A stretch of 64,000 nucleotides of DNA. It comes from Ornithinimicrobium cryptoxanthini (GTDB lineage: Bacteria > Actinomycetota > Actinomycetes > Actinomycetales > Dermatophilaceae). Position 1 is the first letter of the stretch; each line of letters starts with the position of its first letter. Location of the stretch: NCBI RefSeq assembly GCF_023923205.1, contig NZ_CP099490.1, positions 2,542,001 through 2,606,000 on the forward strand, in the 5' to 3' direction. This document shows, piece after piece, positions 45,405 to 53,403 of this stretch. The notes below the pieces were generated by a model that saw nothing but the letters and a program-made list of their open reading frames with translations, was not told the origin of the DNA and did not search any database. Both the position numbers and the translations under genes were made by a program.

Positions 45405-45794
45405 TTATCGGCAGTGACACCACCCGTAAGGGTTGACCATGACGTCACAGCCTGGACAGATCTCCGCTGGCTGCAGATCTGGAGCCCGAGGGGGCGCCAT
45501 CACAGGACGTGCCGGGGGCCGGTCAATTGCCGGGAAGCGCTTGACTCTCGGCCGTTTCGGCAGTGATCGTCCCCGGATGTGGTCTTTGGCCATGGGGAGT
45601 GTCACGTGGTGAAAGCCGAGATCGTGCATAGCATCACGCAAGGCCCGTCCTCCCTTGCCGGGGTTCTTCCGCAACCAGGTACGAGCTGCACGCTGCCAGG
45701 GTCGCCGTGCCCCATTGGACGTAGCCTTCGGGCGAGGCGATTTGGCCCCTGCCACGCCTTGCCCCACCTGCCGGGTCATGGCTGACCCGTTCAC
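45405..45794 (-). CDS. Hypothetical basic protein with Cys-rich tail
   Basis: A 129-residue strongly basic protein. The middle ('RAARTWLRKNPGKGGRALRD', then 'HHVTLPMAKDHIRGRSL') suggests a DNA- or RNA-binding helix region. The C terminus 'CPGCDVMVNPYGWCHCR' is a four-Cys cluster resembling a zinc ribbon half-pair. No family recognised. GTG 45794 overlaps the PP2C stop (GTGA), so coupling to the phosphatase gene supports it as real; ATG 45779 is an alternative start. Confidence 0.6.
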   Translation of the reverse strand: MNGSAMTRQVGQGVAGAKSPRPKATSNGARRPWQRAARTWLRKNPGKGGRALRDAMHDLGFHHVTLPMAKDHIRGRSLPKRPRVKRFPAIDRPPARPVMAPPRAPDLQPAEICPGCDVMVNPYGWCHCR

Positions 45795-46504
45795 AGGTCC
45801 ACCACCACTACCGTGACGTTGTCGCGCGCACCGTCAGCGAGTGCTGCAGCGATCAAGGCCTCGCAGGACTCCTGCGGTGACCCCACGGACAGGAGCGTCT
45901 CTATCTCGTGCTCTTCTACCTCGCCGGTCAGCCCGTCGGTGCACAGCAGAAGCCGCCCGGACGGTCGCGACAGCACCTGGATCGTGGGAAACGGTGCCAC
46001 CTCCTGCTGTAGGCCAAGTGCCTTCGTGAGCCACGACTGGCCCGGGTGCTCGCGTGCTCCTTGCTCAGTGATCTCCCCACGCGCGACGAGGTCGGCAGCC
46101 TCATTGTCATCCGTGGTCAGTCGCCGTAACTGGCCGCCTGCGAGGAGGTAGGCGCGGCTGTCCCCGACATGAGTGATCCCCACGTCACCGGCGGCATTTC
46201 GGTGTGCGGCGACAGCGGTGGTGCCCATGCCGGCGTGGGCTGGCCAGCGCTTCGCGCTCCGCTCGATGTCGGTGTGGGCAGTGAGCACCGCCTCGAGCAT
46301 GGCCCACTCAATGTCCTCCGAGCCCTCCAGGACCCTGGCGATGCTGCGCACGGCCTGGCCGCTGGCCAGGTGACCGCTGGGGCATCCGCCCATTCCGTCA
46401 GCCACCACCCAGCTGGTGGTGCCGATCCAGAAGGCGTCTTCGTTGCGGCTTCGAACGTGGCCCTGGTGCGTGGCCCCGGATGCGGTCTGTGTGCTGGTGT
46501 CCAT
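45791..46504 (-). CDS. PP2C-family Ser/Thr protein phosphatase
   Basis: A 237-residue metal-dependent phosphatase consisting of the catalytic domain alone. Motifs in order are 'GHVRSRNEDAFW', 'WVVADGMGGCPSGHLAS' (metal Asp-Gly), 'GMGTTAVAAH', 'THVGDSRAYLLAGG', 'LLLCTDGLTGEVEEHEIE' and 'DGARDNVTVVVV', giving the complete set of metal-binding aspartates. It has no membrane segment. Upstream is the broken FHA-like gene, and downstream the coupled basic hypothetical gene. A cognate kinase is not in the window. Confidence 0.94.
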   Translation of the reverse strand: MDTSTQTASGATHQGHVRSRNEDAFWIGTTSWVVADGMGGCPSGHLASGQAVRSIARVLEGSEDIEWAMLEAVLTAHTDIERSAKRWPAHAGMGTTAVAAHRNAAGDVGITHVGDSRAYLLAGGQLRRLTTDDNEAADLVARGEITEQGAREHPGQSWLTKALGLQQEVAPFPTIQVLSRPSGRLLLCTDGLTGEVEEHEIETLLSVGSPQESCEALIAAALADGARDNVTVVVVDL

Positions 46505-46642
46505 CTGTCACTCCTCGTCTTCAGGACCCCGTGTTGAGGTCGACTGGGAGGAGACTGCACCGATCCGTGTCCCTATATCGGGTCGTTGCGATACCTGGGT
46601 ATCACGGCCCACCCTGTGTCCAGGTGCCGGTTCACGCGGCTG

Positions 46643-47403
46643 CTAACTGTCCGGGAAGAGCTGCTCCAGGTCTGCTTCGTTGAGTAGTCCAGCGACGTTG
46701 ACCAGGTACTCCCCGAGCTCGTGCAGCGTGGCTAAGGCGACCACTCGGTGCATGTTGATCCGCCTTCTGACGCGGTGAGCACGCTGCTTAATCTCTGCAT
46801 CGGAGACATGCTCGCTCTCTGGGGCGTTCCGGTTGAAGATCCTGGCCGCTGCTGTGACCAGATTGTCAGGCGGTGGCTCTCCGTGGATCAGGTGAGCGAA
46901 CATGGCAGCCAACTGCTGGCGCTCTCTCGCGCTTAGCTCAACGTGCGCGCCGGGGAGGGCCGTTAGCGCCCGTGCCCGCCGATCAGCCACCGGTCGAGGA
47001 TGTGCGACTCTGCGGACGTCGATCTCGGAGCGCCGTACCCGCCTGATGTCCAACTCCAGCAACACCCGCTCGTCCAACGGCCACGTCAGTTCCCAGTCAC
47101 CCTGCTGCAGCATGATCAGCGCGCCCGGCTTGAAGTGTCCCTGATTGATCCACTCACTCGATACCACCACGGGCATGCTCGGTCCGTTGCGAAGATCCAC
47201 CCATCGGATACCGCAAGGAAGCTGCCGAGGTCGCGCGGCACCCAAGGACAGCGGATACGGATGGCGCAATCGGGACCTCGACCTAAGCCTGCCTCTTCCG
47301 AGCGCCGAGGCAGCAAGCCGGAACGAGGTTCATCGGTTCCCACGTGGAGCACGAACTCTCCCCGCCAGACTCGTCTCCCCGCTTCGGCGCGCGGCTCAGC
47401 CAC
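46643..47403 (-). pseudogene. Frameshifted FHA-like signalling protein gene
   Basis: Read with one frameshift near 47185, the segment encodes an N-terminal FHA-like region ('LGRGPDCAIRIRCPWVPRD', 'FLAVSDGWIFATDR') that continues in the other frame as 'MPVVVSSEWINQGHFKPG' and 'QQGDWELTWPLDERVLLELD'. A helical C-terminal domain follows ('AEIKQRAHRVRRRINM'). Loss of one base at the junction explains both frames. FHA domains bind phosphothreonine, so this would have partnered the adjacent phosphatase. A second-frame start at 47269 would give a truncated protein. Confidence 0.65.
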
Positions 47404-47537
47404 GTCGGATCCTCACGCCACCAAGTCAACCACCCGTCCTGTTCCGCCTCTATCCTGAGCGGGGGCCAGTATCACGTGCGTGACCCGACCAGGAGTGCTC
47501 CCAGCCGATTCCGCCACGACCGAAGGCCGCACGCTGC

Positions 47538-47622
47538 CTGGACGGCCAGGGCATCGACTACCCCAAGTGCGGCAGACTCGCCCAGGACCTCATCGCAGTG
47601 GGAGGCCGCCCACAAGGCCTGA
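47538..47622 (+). pseudogene. 3' fragment of a second lsr2 gene
   Basis: An 85-base stretch encodes 'LDGQGIDYPKCGRLAQDLI' and, after a frameshift, 'QWEAAHKA' and a stop. This matches the C-terminal DNA-binding domain of the intact lsr2 at 44.9 kb, but with many base differences. The Arg of the Arg-Gly-Arg hook is Cys here. The rest of the gene is missing, so it is a remnant of a diverged paralogue and not a recent copy. Confidence 0.75.
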
Positions 47623-47815
47623 GGACAGCCACCTCGGAGGACAAGAGGCGACTGGCGATTGATGCGGATCACGAGCTGACTCGCGCAGGGCCTCGCAACG
47701 TACTGTGCAGCCGCACTGCGGACGGCGACGCTTGCCGGTGCCGCTCTGATCTGACGGCCAAGCGTGGACGCTCCGCGCTAAGTCCCGGCGCTGGGCCAGC
47801 TTGACGCCTGCGTGA

Positions 47816-48421
47816 TCAAGTTGTCCTCGCCTTCGCATGCTCCTCAACCGGCTCCCGCTGCCTTCTCACGACCCATCGGCCGTAGGCGACTCCGACGGCG
47901 AGTCCGGCAAGGTGCGCAACCGAACCCAGCGGCTGGCTCAACAGGAACGCGATGTTGACGGCGACCAGGACGCCCAGCCACTGGGTTGCCTTTCCGCCGA
48001 AGACGCGAGCTGAGGGGTCCAACGCGAGAACGGCAGCTGCAACCCCGAACACTGCCGCCGAGGAACCCATGAGGCTTCCGTCGGTCTCAAATGCCTGCAC
48101 CACGGCCATGACTGCGAACGAACCGGCGAGTCCAGCCGTCAGGTAGACCGCGAGGACCGCCCACGAACGCGCGACCTGCTCCAGCAGCGGACCAAATGCC
48201 GCCAGCATCAGCACCATCACCGCGAGGTGCGCCACGTTCGCGTGCACAAACATGACCGTCAGTGGACTCCAGGGCCGGTCGACCAACCCTGCGACGTCCC
48301 CCGGTAGCGACAACACGTCCCAGATCACCGGGTTAAGCGTTCCTGCCACGAACAGGACGACTTGGGTGGCCACGAGCGCGAGCACGGCCGGACTGCGCAT
48401 CAGCCTCTTAAGGAACGGCAT
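47816..48421 (-). CDS. Rhomboid family intramembrane serine protease
   Basis: A 201-residue protein with six hydrophobic segments. Catalytic elements are 'MFVHANVAHLAVMVLML' (the conserved H-x3-N/H helix), the nucleophile loop 'LMGSSAAVFGVAAAV' (Gly-Ser-Ser in place of the common Gly-x-Ser-Gly) and the catalytic His in 'LGSVAHLAGLAVGVAYG'. It would cleave membrane helices; substrate unknown. ATG 48421 has AGGAAAGGGGA just upstream, so the longer frame to 48610 is disregarded. Confidence 0.88.
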   Translation of the reverse strand: MPFLKRLMRSPAVLALVATQVVLFVAGTLNPVIWDVLSLPGDVAGLVDRPWSPLTVMFVHANVAHLAVMVLMLAAFGPLLEQVARSWAVLAVYLTAGLAGSFAVMAVVQAFETDGSLMGSSAAVFGVAAAVLALDPSARVFGGKATQWLGVLVAVNIAFLLSQPLGSVAHLAGLAVGVAYGRWVVRRQREPVEEHAKARTT

Positions 48422-49037
48422 GGTTCCCCTTTCCTGCAGGAGCCGCCCCGTCAAGTCGGAACATGCTCGTGCCACGATCCTGACTCCGCCACCTACGCTC
48501 CACAAGGGACCTTCGGCCCCCATATAGGGCTCTTCACAATCGAGGGCGCAGTTGGTGTCTGAATCCTGCACATCAAGCTGCCGACCGTGCTGGCCCTGCA
48601 CCGAGGGCACTGGGTCGAGTACGGGGTGGTGGAGCGCAGCTTTGCCCTCAGCAATCCAGACGACTTCGCCGTGCCAGCCTCGGCGGTTCAGGTTCGGCTA
48701 GCGTGCGTCCCCCTCAAGTGGAGACCGCAATCTAGGACTCCCCACTGCCTGCTTCTCCCGTTCGGCCTCAGGGTTGACGTGAAGACGCCTTGTGCAAGCG
48801 CTTCAGCGCAGCACACTCGGACGGCGTGAGCATCACGGGGTTGCCCATCTGCCGCATGCGGATCAACTCAGACTGGGCCATGTCGGAGTCGGCCTCCGCT
48901 GTGGCTCGCGGCACGGTGACGTGCTGGACATGCCTGACACCAAAACGCTACTTGGCTGACCCGCCTGCATAGCCTGCGATCGCTTGTCCTGGACCGCCAT
49001 GACCTGAGCAGCGCGACAGGATCAGTACTGGTTGGTT
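48422..49037. other. Gene-poor interval with possible small ORF
   Basis: About 600 bases with no convincing gene. A leftward 37-codon frame at 48768-48881 begins 'MAQSELIRMRQMGNPVMLTP' and ends 'ALKRLHKASSRQP'; the frame extends upstream without a start. It may be the tail of a degraded gene. Nothing else is recognised. Confidence 0.4.
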
Positions 49038-49856
49038 TCAGCCCTCGTACTGGAAGGCGCGGTAGCGCGCGCGGTATGCCCCGGGCGGCATGTGCTTGAT
49101 CTTGCGGAACTCGTTGCTCATGTGACTTTGGTCGTAGTAACCGCATCTGCTGGCGACCTCCGTGAGCGGCAGGTCGGTGGTCGTGAGCAGGTCGGCCGCT
49201 GCATCCATGCGCAGTCGGCGCAGATACTGGTGCGGCGTCATCCCGAACCGGTCCTGGAACACGCGGCTGAACTGGCTGGGCGACAGCGACACAGCTGCCG
49301 CCAGCTCAACTATCGGGACGTTCCGGCCTTGGTTGCGAACCATGAGCTCGACCGCCGGCTGCAGCATGAGGTATTGGTCCTCGCTCTCCGGCCGCTCCTG
49401 CAGTCGCCGCGTCACCCCACCGACCGCGACGATCTCGCCCGACGAGTCATGGATCGGCCACTTAGACGTGATGTTCCACGCGTAGGCGCCGCGTTGCGCG
49501 ACGAGTTCGACGATGTTGGGCAACTCGATCCCCGAGGTCAGCACGGCGTTGTCGTCCAAGCGGTAGTGCTCCACCAGGTGCTCGGGCGATAGATCCTCGT
49601 CGCGGGCGCCGATCAGGTCTTGCGAAGTGCGACCCATCATGGCCGGGAAGTTCGGGCTGAAGTGGACGAGGCGGCGCTCTCGATCCTTGATGAACAGGTG
49701 CACATCGGGCAGCCAGCGGAAGGCCTCGAGGCCGGACCGGATGGAGATGCTCTGTCGCATTTCCTCCCACGGCTCGAAGGCGCGCGAGGGGGTGCGATAC
49801 GTGTTCGGCGGTACCGACGGTGGACGCGGATGCGGATTTTTTCCAAAACCATGCAT
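49038..49856 (-). CDS. AraC family regulator with PAS sensor domain
   Basis: A 272-residue transcription factor. Residues 40-155 resemble a PAS domain ('DVHLFIKDRERRLVHFSPNF', 'MMGRTSQDLIGARDEDLSPE', 'YAWNITSKWPIHDSSGEIV'). Residues 170-270 are a double helix-turn-helix AraC domain: 'LAAAVSLSPSQFSRVFQDRF' and 'LTEVASRCGYYDQSHMSNEF', ending 'RKIKHMPPGAYRARYR'. It is transcribed divergently from the large sugar operon with 82 bases between starts, so it is the likely activator, with the PAS domain sensing the sugar or an intermediate. Confidence 0.92.
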   Translation of the reverse strand: MHGFGKNPHPRPPSVPPNTYRTPSRAFEPWEEMRQSISIRSGLEAFRWLPDVHLFIKDRERRLVHFSPNFPAMMGRTSQDLIGARDEDLSPEHLVEHYRLDDNAVLTSGIELPNIVELVAQRGAYAWNITSKWPIHDSSGEIVAVGGVTRRLQERPESEDQYLMLQPAVELMVRNQGRNVPIVELAAAVSLSPSQFSRVFQDRFGMTPHQYLRRLRMDAAADLLTTTDLPLTEVASRCGYYDQSHMSNEFRKIKHMPPGAYRARYRAFQYEG

Positions 49857-49938
49857 TCAATCTCCAAGTGCCGTCGCTGATCGGACTCCTAGTGTTGAGG
49901 CACCCAAGGTTAAGAGCCCAAGCACGAGGAGACCCACT
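49857..49938. promoter_or_regulatory. Divergent promoter region, araC-type regulator/sugar operon
   Basis: An 82-base gap between the divergent regulator and the first sugar gene; it must contain at least the regulator's promoter and probably the operon promoter and operator. GAGGAG at 49926-49931 is the ribosome-binding site of the first sugar gene. No clear palindromic operator is visible. Confidence 0.5.
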
Positions 49939-50892
49939 ATGGCGCTTGATTCTGTCCGTCCTGACGGCGTCACCGCAAGCAGCCAGGACCAGCAAGGCCC
50001 AAAGACCGCGTTCGGCAGCTGGGCCTTCGCGTTTGGGCCATTCGCGTCAGACCCGTGGTCCTTCCAACGGGTCTGTCAGTACGTGGCCGAGGCGGGGTAC
50101 GACGGGATCGAGATCAACGGCTTCCGGCCCCACCCGCACCAGGACGACTTCAACTCCGACGAGAAGACACGCAGGCTACGCGCGCAGATCGACTCGTTAG
50201 GCCTGGGCATCTCCGCGTTCGCCCCAGATATGACCTCCGCTCCGCCCACCACGAGCTCCGAGGCGGTGTACCTACGATTGGTCGACGGCGCCCGCGCCTT
50301 CTGCGAGCGGATGGGCATCACCACACTCCGTGTCGACTCGGTCTCACCACCGGTCGTGCTCGACAATGACGATTACGAGGCCCGCTTCGCGCGCATGGCT
50401 GCCAACTTCACCGCAGCCGCAAAGCGGCTCGCTCGGTCTGGGGTGCAGCTGGTTTGGGAGTTCGAGCCCGGCTTCTGGTTGAACAGCCCGAGTGAGGTAG
50501 TTCGTCTGCTCAAGGCGGTGGAGGGCGACAACTTCGGCGTGCTGTTCGACACCAGCCACGCGCTCACTAGCGCCCGCGGTAAGCGTCAGACGCCACCGGT
50601 CGAGCTGTTGGAGGGTGGGGCGGTGGAGTATGCGCGGCTACTCAAGCCGTGGGTGCGGCACCTACACCTCATCGACTCGGTGGGCGTGCTGCACGACGAC
50701 GAGACCAGCGAGCACCTACCGTTCGGCACTGGCGAGGTGGACTTCGACGCCGTTATGGACGAACTGGGCGCCACCGCGACCGGCCTCGATTGGTGGACCG
50801 TGGACTACTGCTTCTGGCCCGACACCGAACGCGACGGTGTCGCGGGCGCCCAGTTCGTGCGCGACCTCGCGGCGAGGCATCGGCGTGCGTGA
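49939..50892 (+). CDS. Sugar phosphate isomerase/epimerase family, TIM barrel (1)
   Basis: A 317-residue AP-endonuclease-2-like TIM barrel, first gene of the sugar operon. Family features are 'VAEAGYDGIEINGF' near residue 55, 'QLVWEFEPGFW' with a metal-ligand Glu, 'FGVLFDTSHALTSA' with the ligand Asp, and 'VRHLHLIDSVG' with the ligand His. The reaction (epimerisation, isomerisation or dehydration of a keto sugar) cannot be read from sequence. Start fixed by GAGGAG seven bases upstream. The next gene overlaps it by eight bases. Confidence 0.88.
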   Translation: MALDSVRPDGVTASSQDQQGPKTAFGSWAFAFGPFASDPWSFQRVCQYVAEAGYDGIEINGFRPHPHQDDFNSDEKTRRLRAQIDSLGLGISAFAPDMTSAPPTTSSEAVYLRLVDGARAFCERMGITTLRVDSVSPPVVLDNDDYEARFARMAANFTAAAKRLARSGVQLVWEFEPGFWLNSPSEVVRLLKAVEGDNFGVLFDTSHALTSARGKRQTPPVELLEGGAVEYARLLKPWVRHLHLIDSVGVLHDDETSEHLPFGTGEVDFDAVMDELGATATGLDWWTVDYCFWPDTERDGVAGAQFVRDLAARHRRA

Positions 50893-51670
50893 CGTGGTCA
50901 CCACCGACGGCACCCGGATCGCTTGGGAGGAGCAGGGCGCCGGAAGGACGCTGTTGCTCATCATGGGCGTCGGCGCCGACCACACCGTGTGGGCGCAACA
51001 CGTCGCTCACCTAAAGCGCTCGTTCCGCTGCGTCCTGCTCGATAACCGCGGCACCGGCGCAAGCGACGCGCCGGCCGGGCCGTATAGCACCGCGCAGATG
51101 GCGGACGACGCGGCTGCCGTACTGCGCGCCGTCGGTAGCGAGCCGGCGAAAGTGATTGGCATCTCTATGGGCGGCGCCATCGCGCAGCAGTTGGCGCTGC
51201 GGCACCGGGAGCTGGTCGACCGGATGGTGCTCACGGCGAGCTGGGCGCGCATGAACCCGATGAGCGAGGACGTGTTCTCGGAGTTGCGTGACCTGCGGTT
51301 TCTGCTTTCCCCCGGGGCTTTTCAGCGTCGCCTGCAGCTGCTCATATGGAGCCCGCCCGCCTACGCGGAGCGCTCCGGGAAGCTGCGTGCCGAGCGGGAT
51401 GAGCTTGTGGACGAGCCGATGACGGCCTCCGCGTTCGCCGCCCAGGTCGACGCGTGCGTGGACCACGACGTGTGCGCCGCGCTCCCTGGCCTCGACGTGC
51501 CCGTTCTGGTGACCTGCGGGGAGCACGACGTGTTCACACCCATCGCGGCCGGGCTCGAACTCGCCGGCCTCATCACCGGTTCGGCCGTGGAGCGTTTCGC
51601 GGGCGGCCACGCCCACCACTGGGAAGAACTGAACCGATACAACCTATTGTGCGAGGAGTTCCTCCAATGA
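50885..51670 (+). CDS. Alpha/beta hydrolase
   Basis: A 261-residue alpha/beta hydrolase fold enzyme. The oxyanion region is 'LLIMGVGADHTVWAQHV', the nucleophile elbow 'VIGISMGGAIAQQLAL' (Ser in G-x-S-x-G near residue 97), the acid region 'VLVTCGEHDVFTPIA' and the catalytic His 'FAGGHAHHWEE'. In this operon it may hydrolyse a lactone or ester of the sugar, an inference from context. GTG 50885 overlaps the previous gene by eight bases; the ATG of the next gene overlaps its stop (ATGA). Confidence 0.88.
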   Translation: MRDVVTTDGTRIAWEEQGAGRTLLLIMGVGADHTVWAQHVAHLKRSFRCVLLDNRGTGASDAPAGPYSTAQMADDAAAVLRAVGSEPAKVIGISMGGAIAQQLALRHRELVDRMVLTASWARMNPMSEDVFSELRDLRFLLSPGAFQRRLQLLIWSPPAYAERSGKLRAERDELVDEPMTASAFAAQVDACVDHDVCAALPGLDVPVLVTCGEHDVFTPIAAGLELAGLITGSAVERFAGGHAHHWEELNRYNLLCEEFLQ

Positions 51671-52485
51671 CGATCGACTTCGCGTCGCAGACCTACAGCT
51701 GGCAAATGAGCGGCGCCTGGACCGGCCGTCTCGGAGAGATCGCCCAGGTGGTTGCATCGAGCGGCTTCTCGGGCATCGAGTTCGAGGTGGTCATGTCTGA
51801 TGGCTACGAGACCGCCGACCAGGTCGGCTTGCTGCTCGAAACTAACGGTTTGAAGCTCGCCGCCCTCACGCTCGTGCTCCCGTGGCGCGACGCGCAGGAA
51901 AAGGAAGCTGAGCGAGTCGAGGCGGACCGCGTCATCGAGGTGGTGCAGCACTTCCCCCGCTCAAAGCTCGTGCTGGTGCAGGTGCCGTTTGACGAGCCGC
52001 CCGCCGATCGCGAGACTGCCCAGAGTCACCTGCTCGGGTGTCTGGCCGGGATCACGGAGCGGGCGGTCGCGGGCGGTGTTTCGCCGACATTCCATCCGAA
52101 CTCGCCACGGGGCTCCATCGTGCGCACGCGGGAAGATTACGACCGGGTGATCCCGCGATTGCCCAAGGGCTTGGGCTGGACGCCGGACACCGGCCACCTA
52201 GCAGCCGGCGGCATGGACCCCGTCGAAATGATCCGCCTCCATCGCGAAAAGGTGGATCACATCCACCTGAAGGATGCGGACGCCGCCGGCAAATGGGTGC
52301 AGAACGGCTCCGGTGCGATCGACATGGCCGGGGCGGTAGCACTGCTGGTTGGCACCGGCTACAGGGGTTGGGTTGTCGTGGAAGACGAGTCGCCCGAGGC
52401 CGAGCGAGACCCCAACGCGGCGGCCGCGGCGAACGGCATGTTCGTGCGCGACGTGCTCGGCCCGCTGACCGACCAGCTCGCTTGA
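51667..52485 (+). CDS. Sugar phosphate isomerase/epimerase family, TIM barrel (2)
   Basis: A 272-residue TIM barrel related to inosose dehydratase and epimerase-like proteins. 'VVASSGFSGIEFEVVMSDGY' is at the N terminus, then 'SPTFHPNSPRGS', 'LGWTPDTGHLAAGGMDP' (ligand Asp), 'KVDHIHLKDADAAG' (ligand His) and 'WVVVEDESPEAE' (ligand Glu). The first metal Glu of the family is replaced in 'PTFHPN', a variation also known in IolE-like members. Coupled to the hydrolase gene by ATGA overlap. Confidence 0.88.
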   Translation: MTIDFASQTYSWQMSGAWTGRLGEIAQVVASSGFSGIEFEVVMSDGYETADQVGLLLETNGLKLAALTLVLPWRDAQEKEAERVEADRVIEVVQHFPRSKLVLVQVPFDEPPADRETAQSHLLGCLAGITERAVAGGVSPTFHPNSPRGSIVRTREDYDRVIPRLPKGLGWTPDTGHLAAGGMDPVEMIRLHREKVDHIHLKDADAAGKWVQNGSGAIDMAGAVALLVGTGYRGWVVVEDESPEAERDPNAAAAANGMFVRDVLGPLTDQLA

Positions 52486-52536
52486 CGGCGCTCACCTTCT
52501 TCACCGGTCTCACGACCATCACTGAAAGGAACGCTC

Positions 52537-53403
52537 ATGACCGCAACCATCGGAGTCAACACCTTCGTGTGGTACTCGCCCCTGACCGACGAGAACCTGC
52601 GCACTATCATTCCCCGCGTCGCCGGCTGGGGCTTCGAGACCATCGAGCTCGTGCTCGAGAACCCCGGCGACTGGAACCCGGAGCTCGCCGCCGAGCTCGT
52701 GCGCGAGCACGGCATCCAGCCTGCCGTCTCGGCCGTCGTGCCGCCCGGCCGCAACATCGTCGCGGCGAGCCATGACGAGATCACGCGCACGCAGGACTAT
52801 TACAGGCATTGCGTGGACGTGGCCAGGGTCGTCGGCGCCCGCATAGTGGGCGGGCCCATGTACACAGCCGTCGGACGCACTTGGCGGGTGAGCGCCGACG
52901 AGCGACGCAAGCTGCTTCGCGACTACGCGGAGGGAATGAAGCCTGTCGCGGACGCCGCTGGCGAGGCTGGCGTCGTCCTCGCAGTGGAGGCTCTCAACCG
53001 TTATGAGACCTCATTCATCAACACGACCGAACAGCTGCTCGAGGCGATCGACCCGCTGCCGGCCGAGTCCGTCGGGCTGCTGTTCGACACCTACCACGCG
53101 AATATCGAGGAGAAGGATCCGGCCGCTGCCCTCCGCTCCGCCGCCCCACGACTGAGAGCGATGCAGGTATGCGCCAACGACCGCGGCACCCCCGGCGAGG
53201 ACCACATCGACTGGACTGCATACGGCAAGGTGCTACATGACATCGACTACCAGGGCGCAATGTCGATCGAGACGTTCACGCCAGAGAACGAGATCATCGC
53301 GACCGCGGCATCCATCTGGCGTCAGCTGGCCCCCTCCCCCGACGCGCTCGCGCAGCAGGGCCTCGCATTCCTCAAGCAATGGCGGTCGACGTGGGCGTCG
53401 TAG
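52537..53403 (+). CDS. Sugar 3-epimerase-like TIM barrel with His-to-Gln change (3)
   Basis: A 288-residue protein closest in pattern to D-tagatose/D-psicose 3-epimerases: 'VVLAVEALNRYETSFINTTE' (ligand Glu), 'VGLLFDTYHANIEEKD' (ligand Asp), 'ANDRGTPGEDHIDW' (phosphate or substrate loop) and 'GAMSIETFTPEN' (ligand Glu). The fourth ligand, His in related enzymes five residues before the Asn-Arg pair, is Gln here (codon CAG at 53164-53166). Activity may therefore be altered or lost. ATG 52537 has GAAAGGAA upstream. Confidence 0.87.
   Translation: MTATIGVNTFVWYSPLTDENLRTIIPRVAGWGFETIELVLENPGDWNPELAAELVREHGIQPAVSAVVPPGRNIVAASHDEITRTQDYYRHCVDVARVVGARIVGGPMYTAVGRTWRVSADERRKLLRDYAEGMKPVADAAGEAGVVLAVEALNRYETSFINTTEQLLEAIDPLPAESVGLLFDTYHANIEEKDPAAALRSAAPRLRAMQVCANDRGTPGEDHIDWTAYGKVLHDIDYQGAMSIETFTPENEIIATAASIWRQLAPSPDALAQQGLAFLKQWRSTWAS

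Noticed and set aside
47500..47622. Possible direct-repeat boundary of an insertion (two lsr2 tails)
   Set aside because: The two copies differ at many positions, so they are diverged paralogues and not target-site or recombination repeats.
48587..48829. 80-codon + strand open frame
   Set aside because: No start signal or similarity; composition does not look coding.
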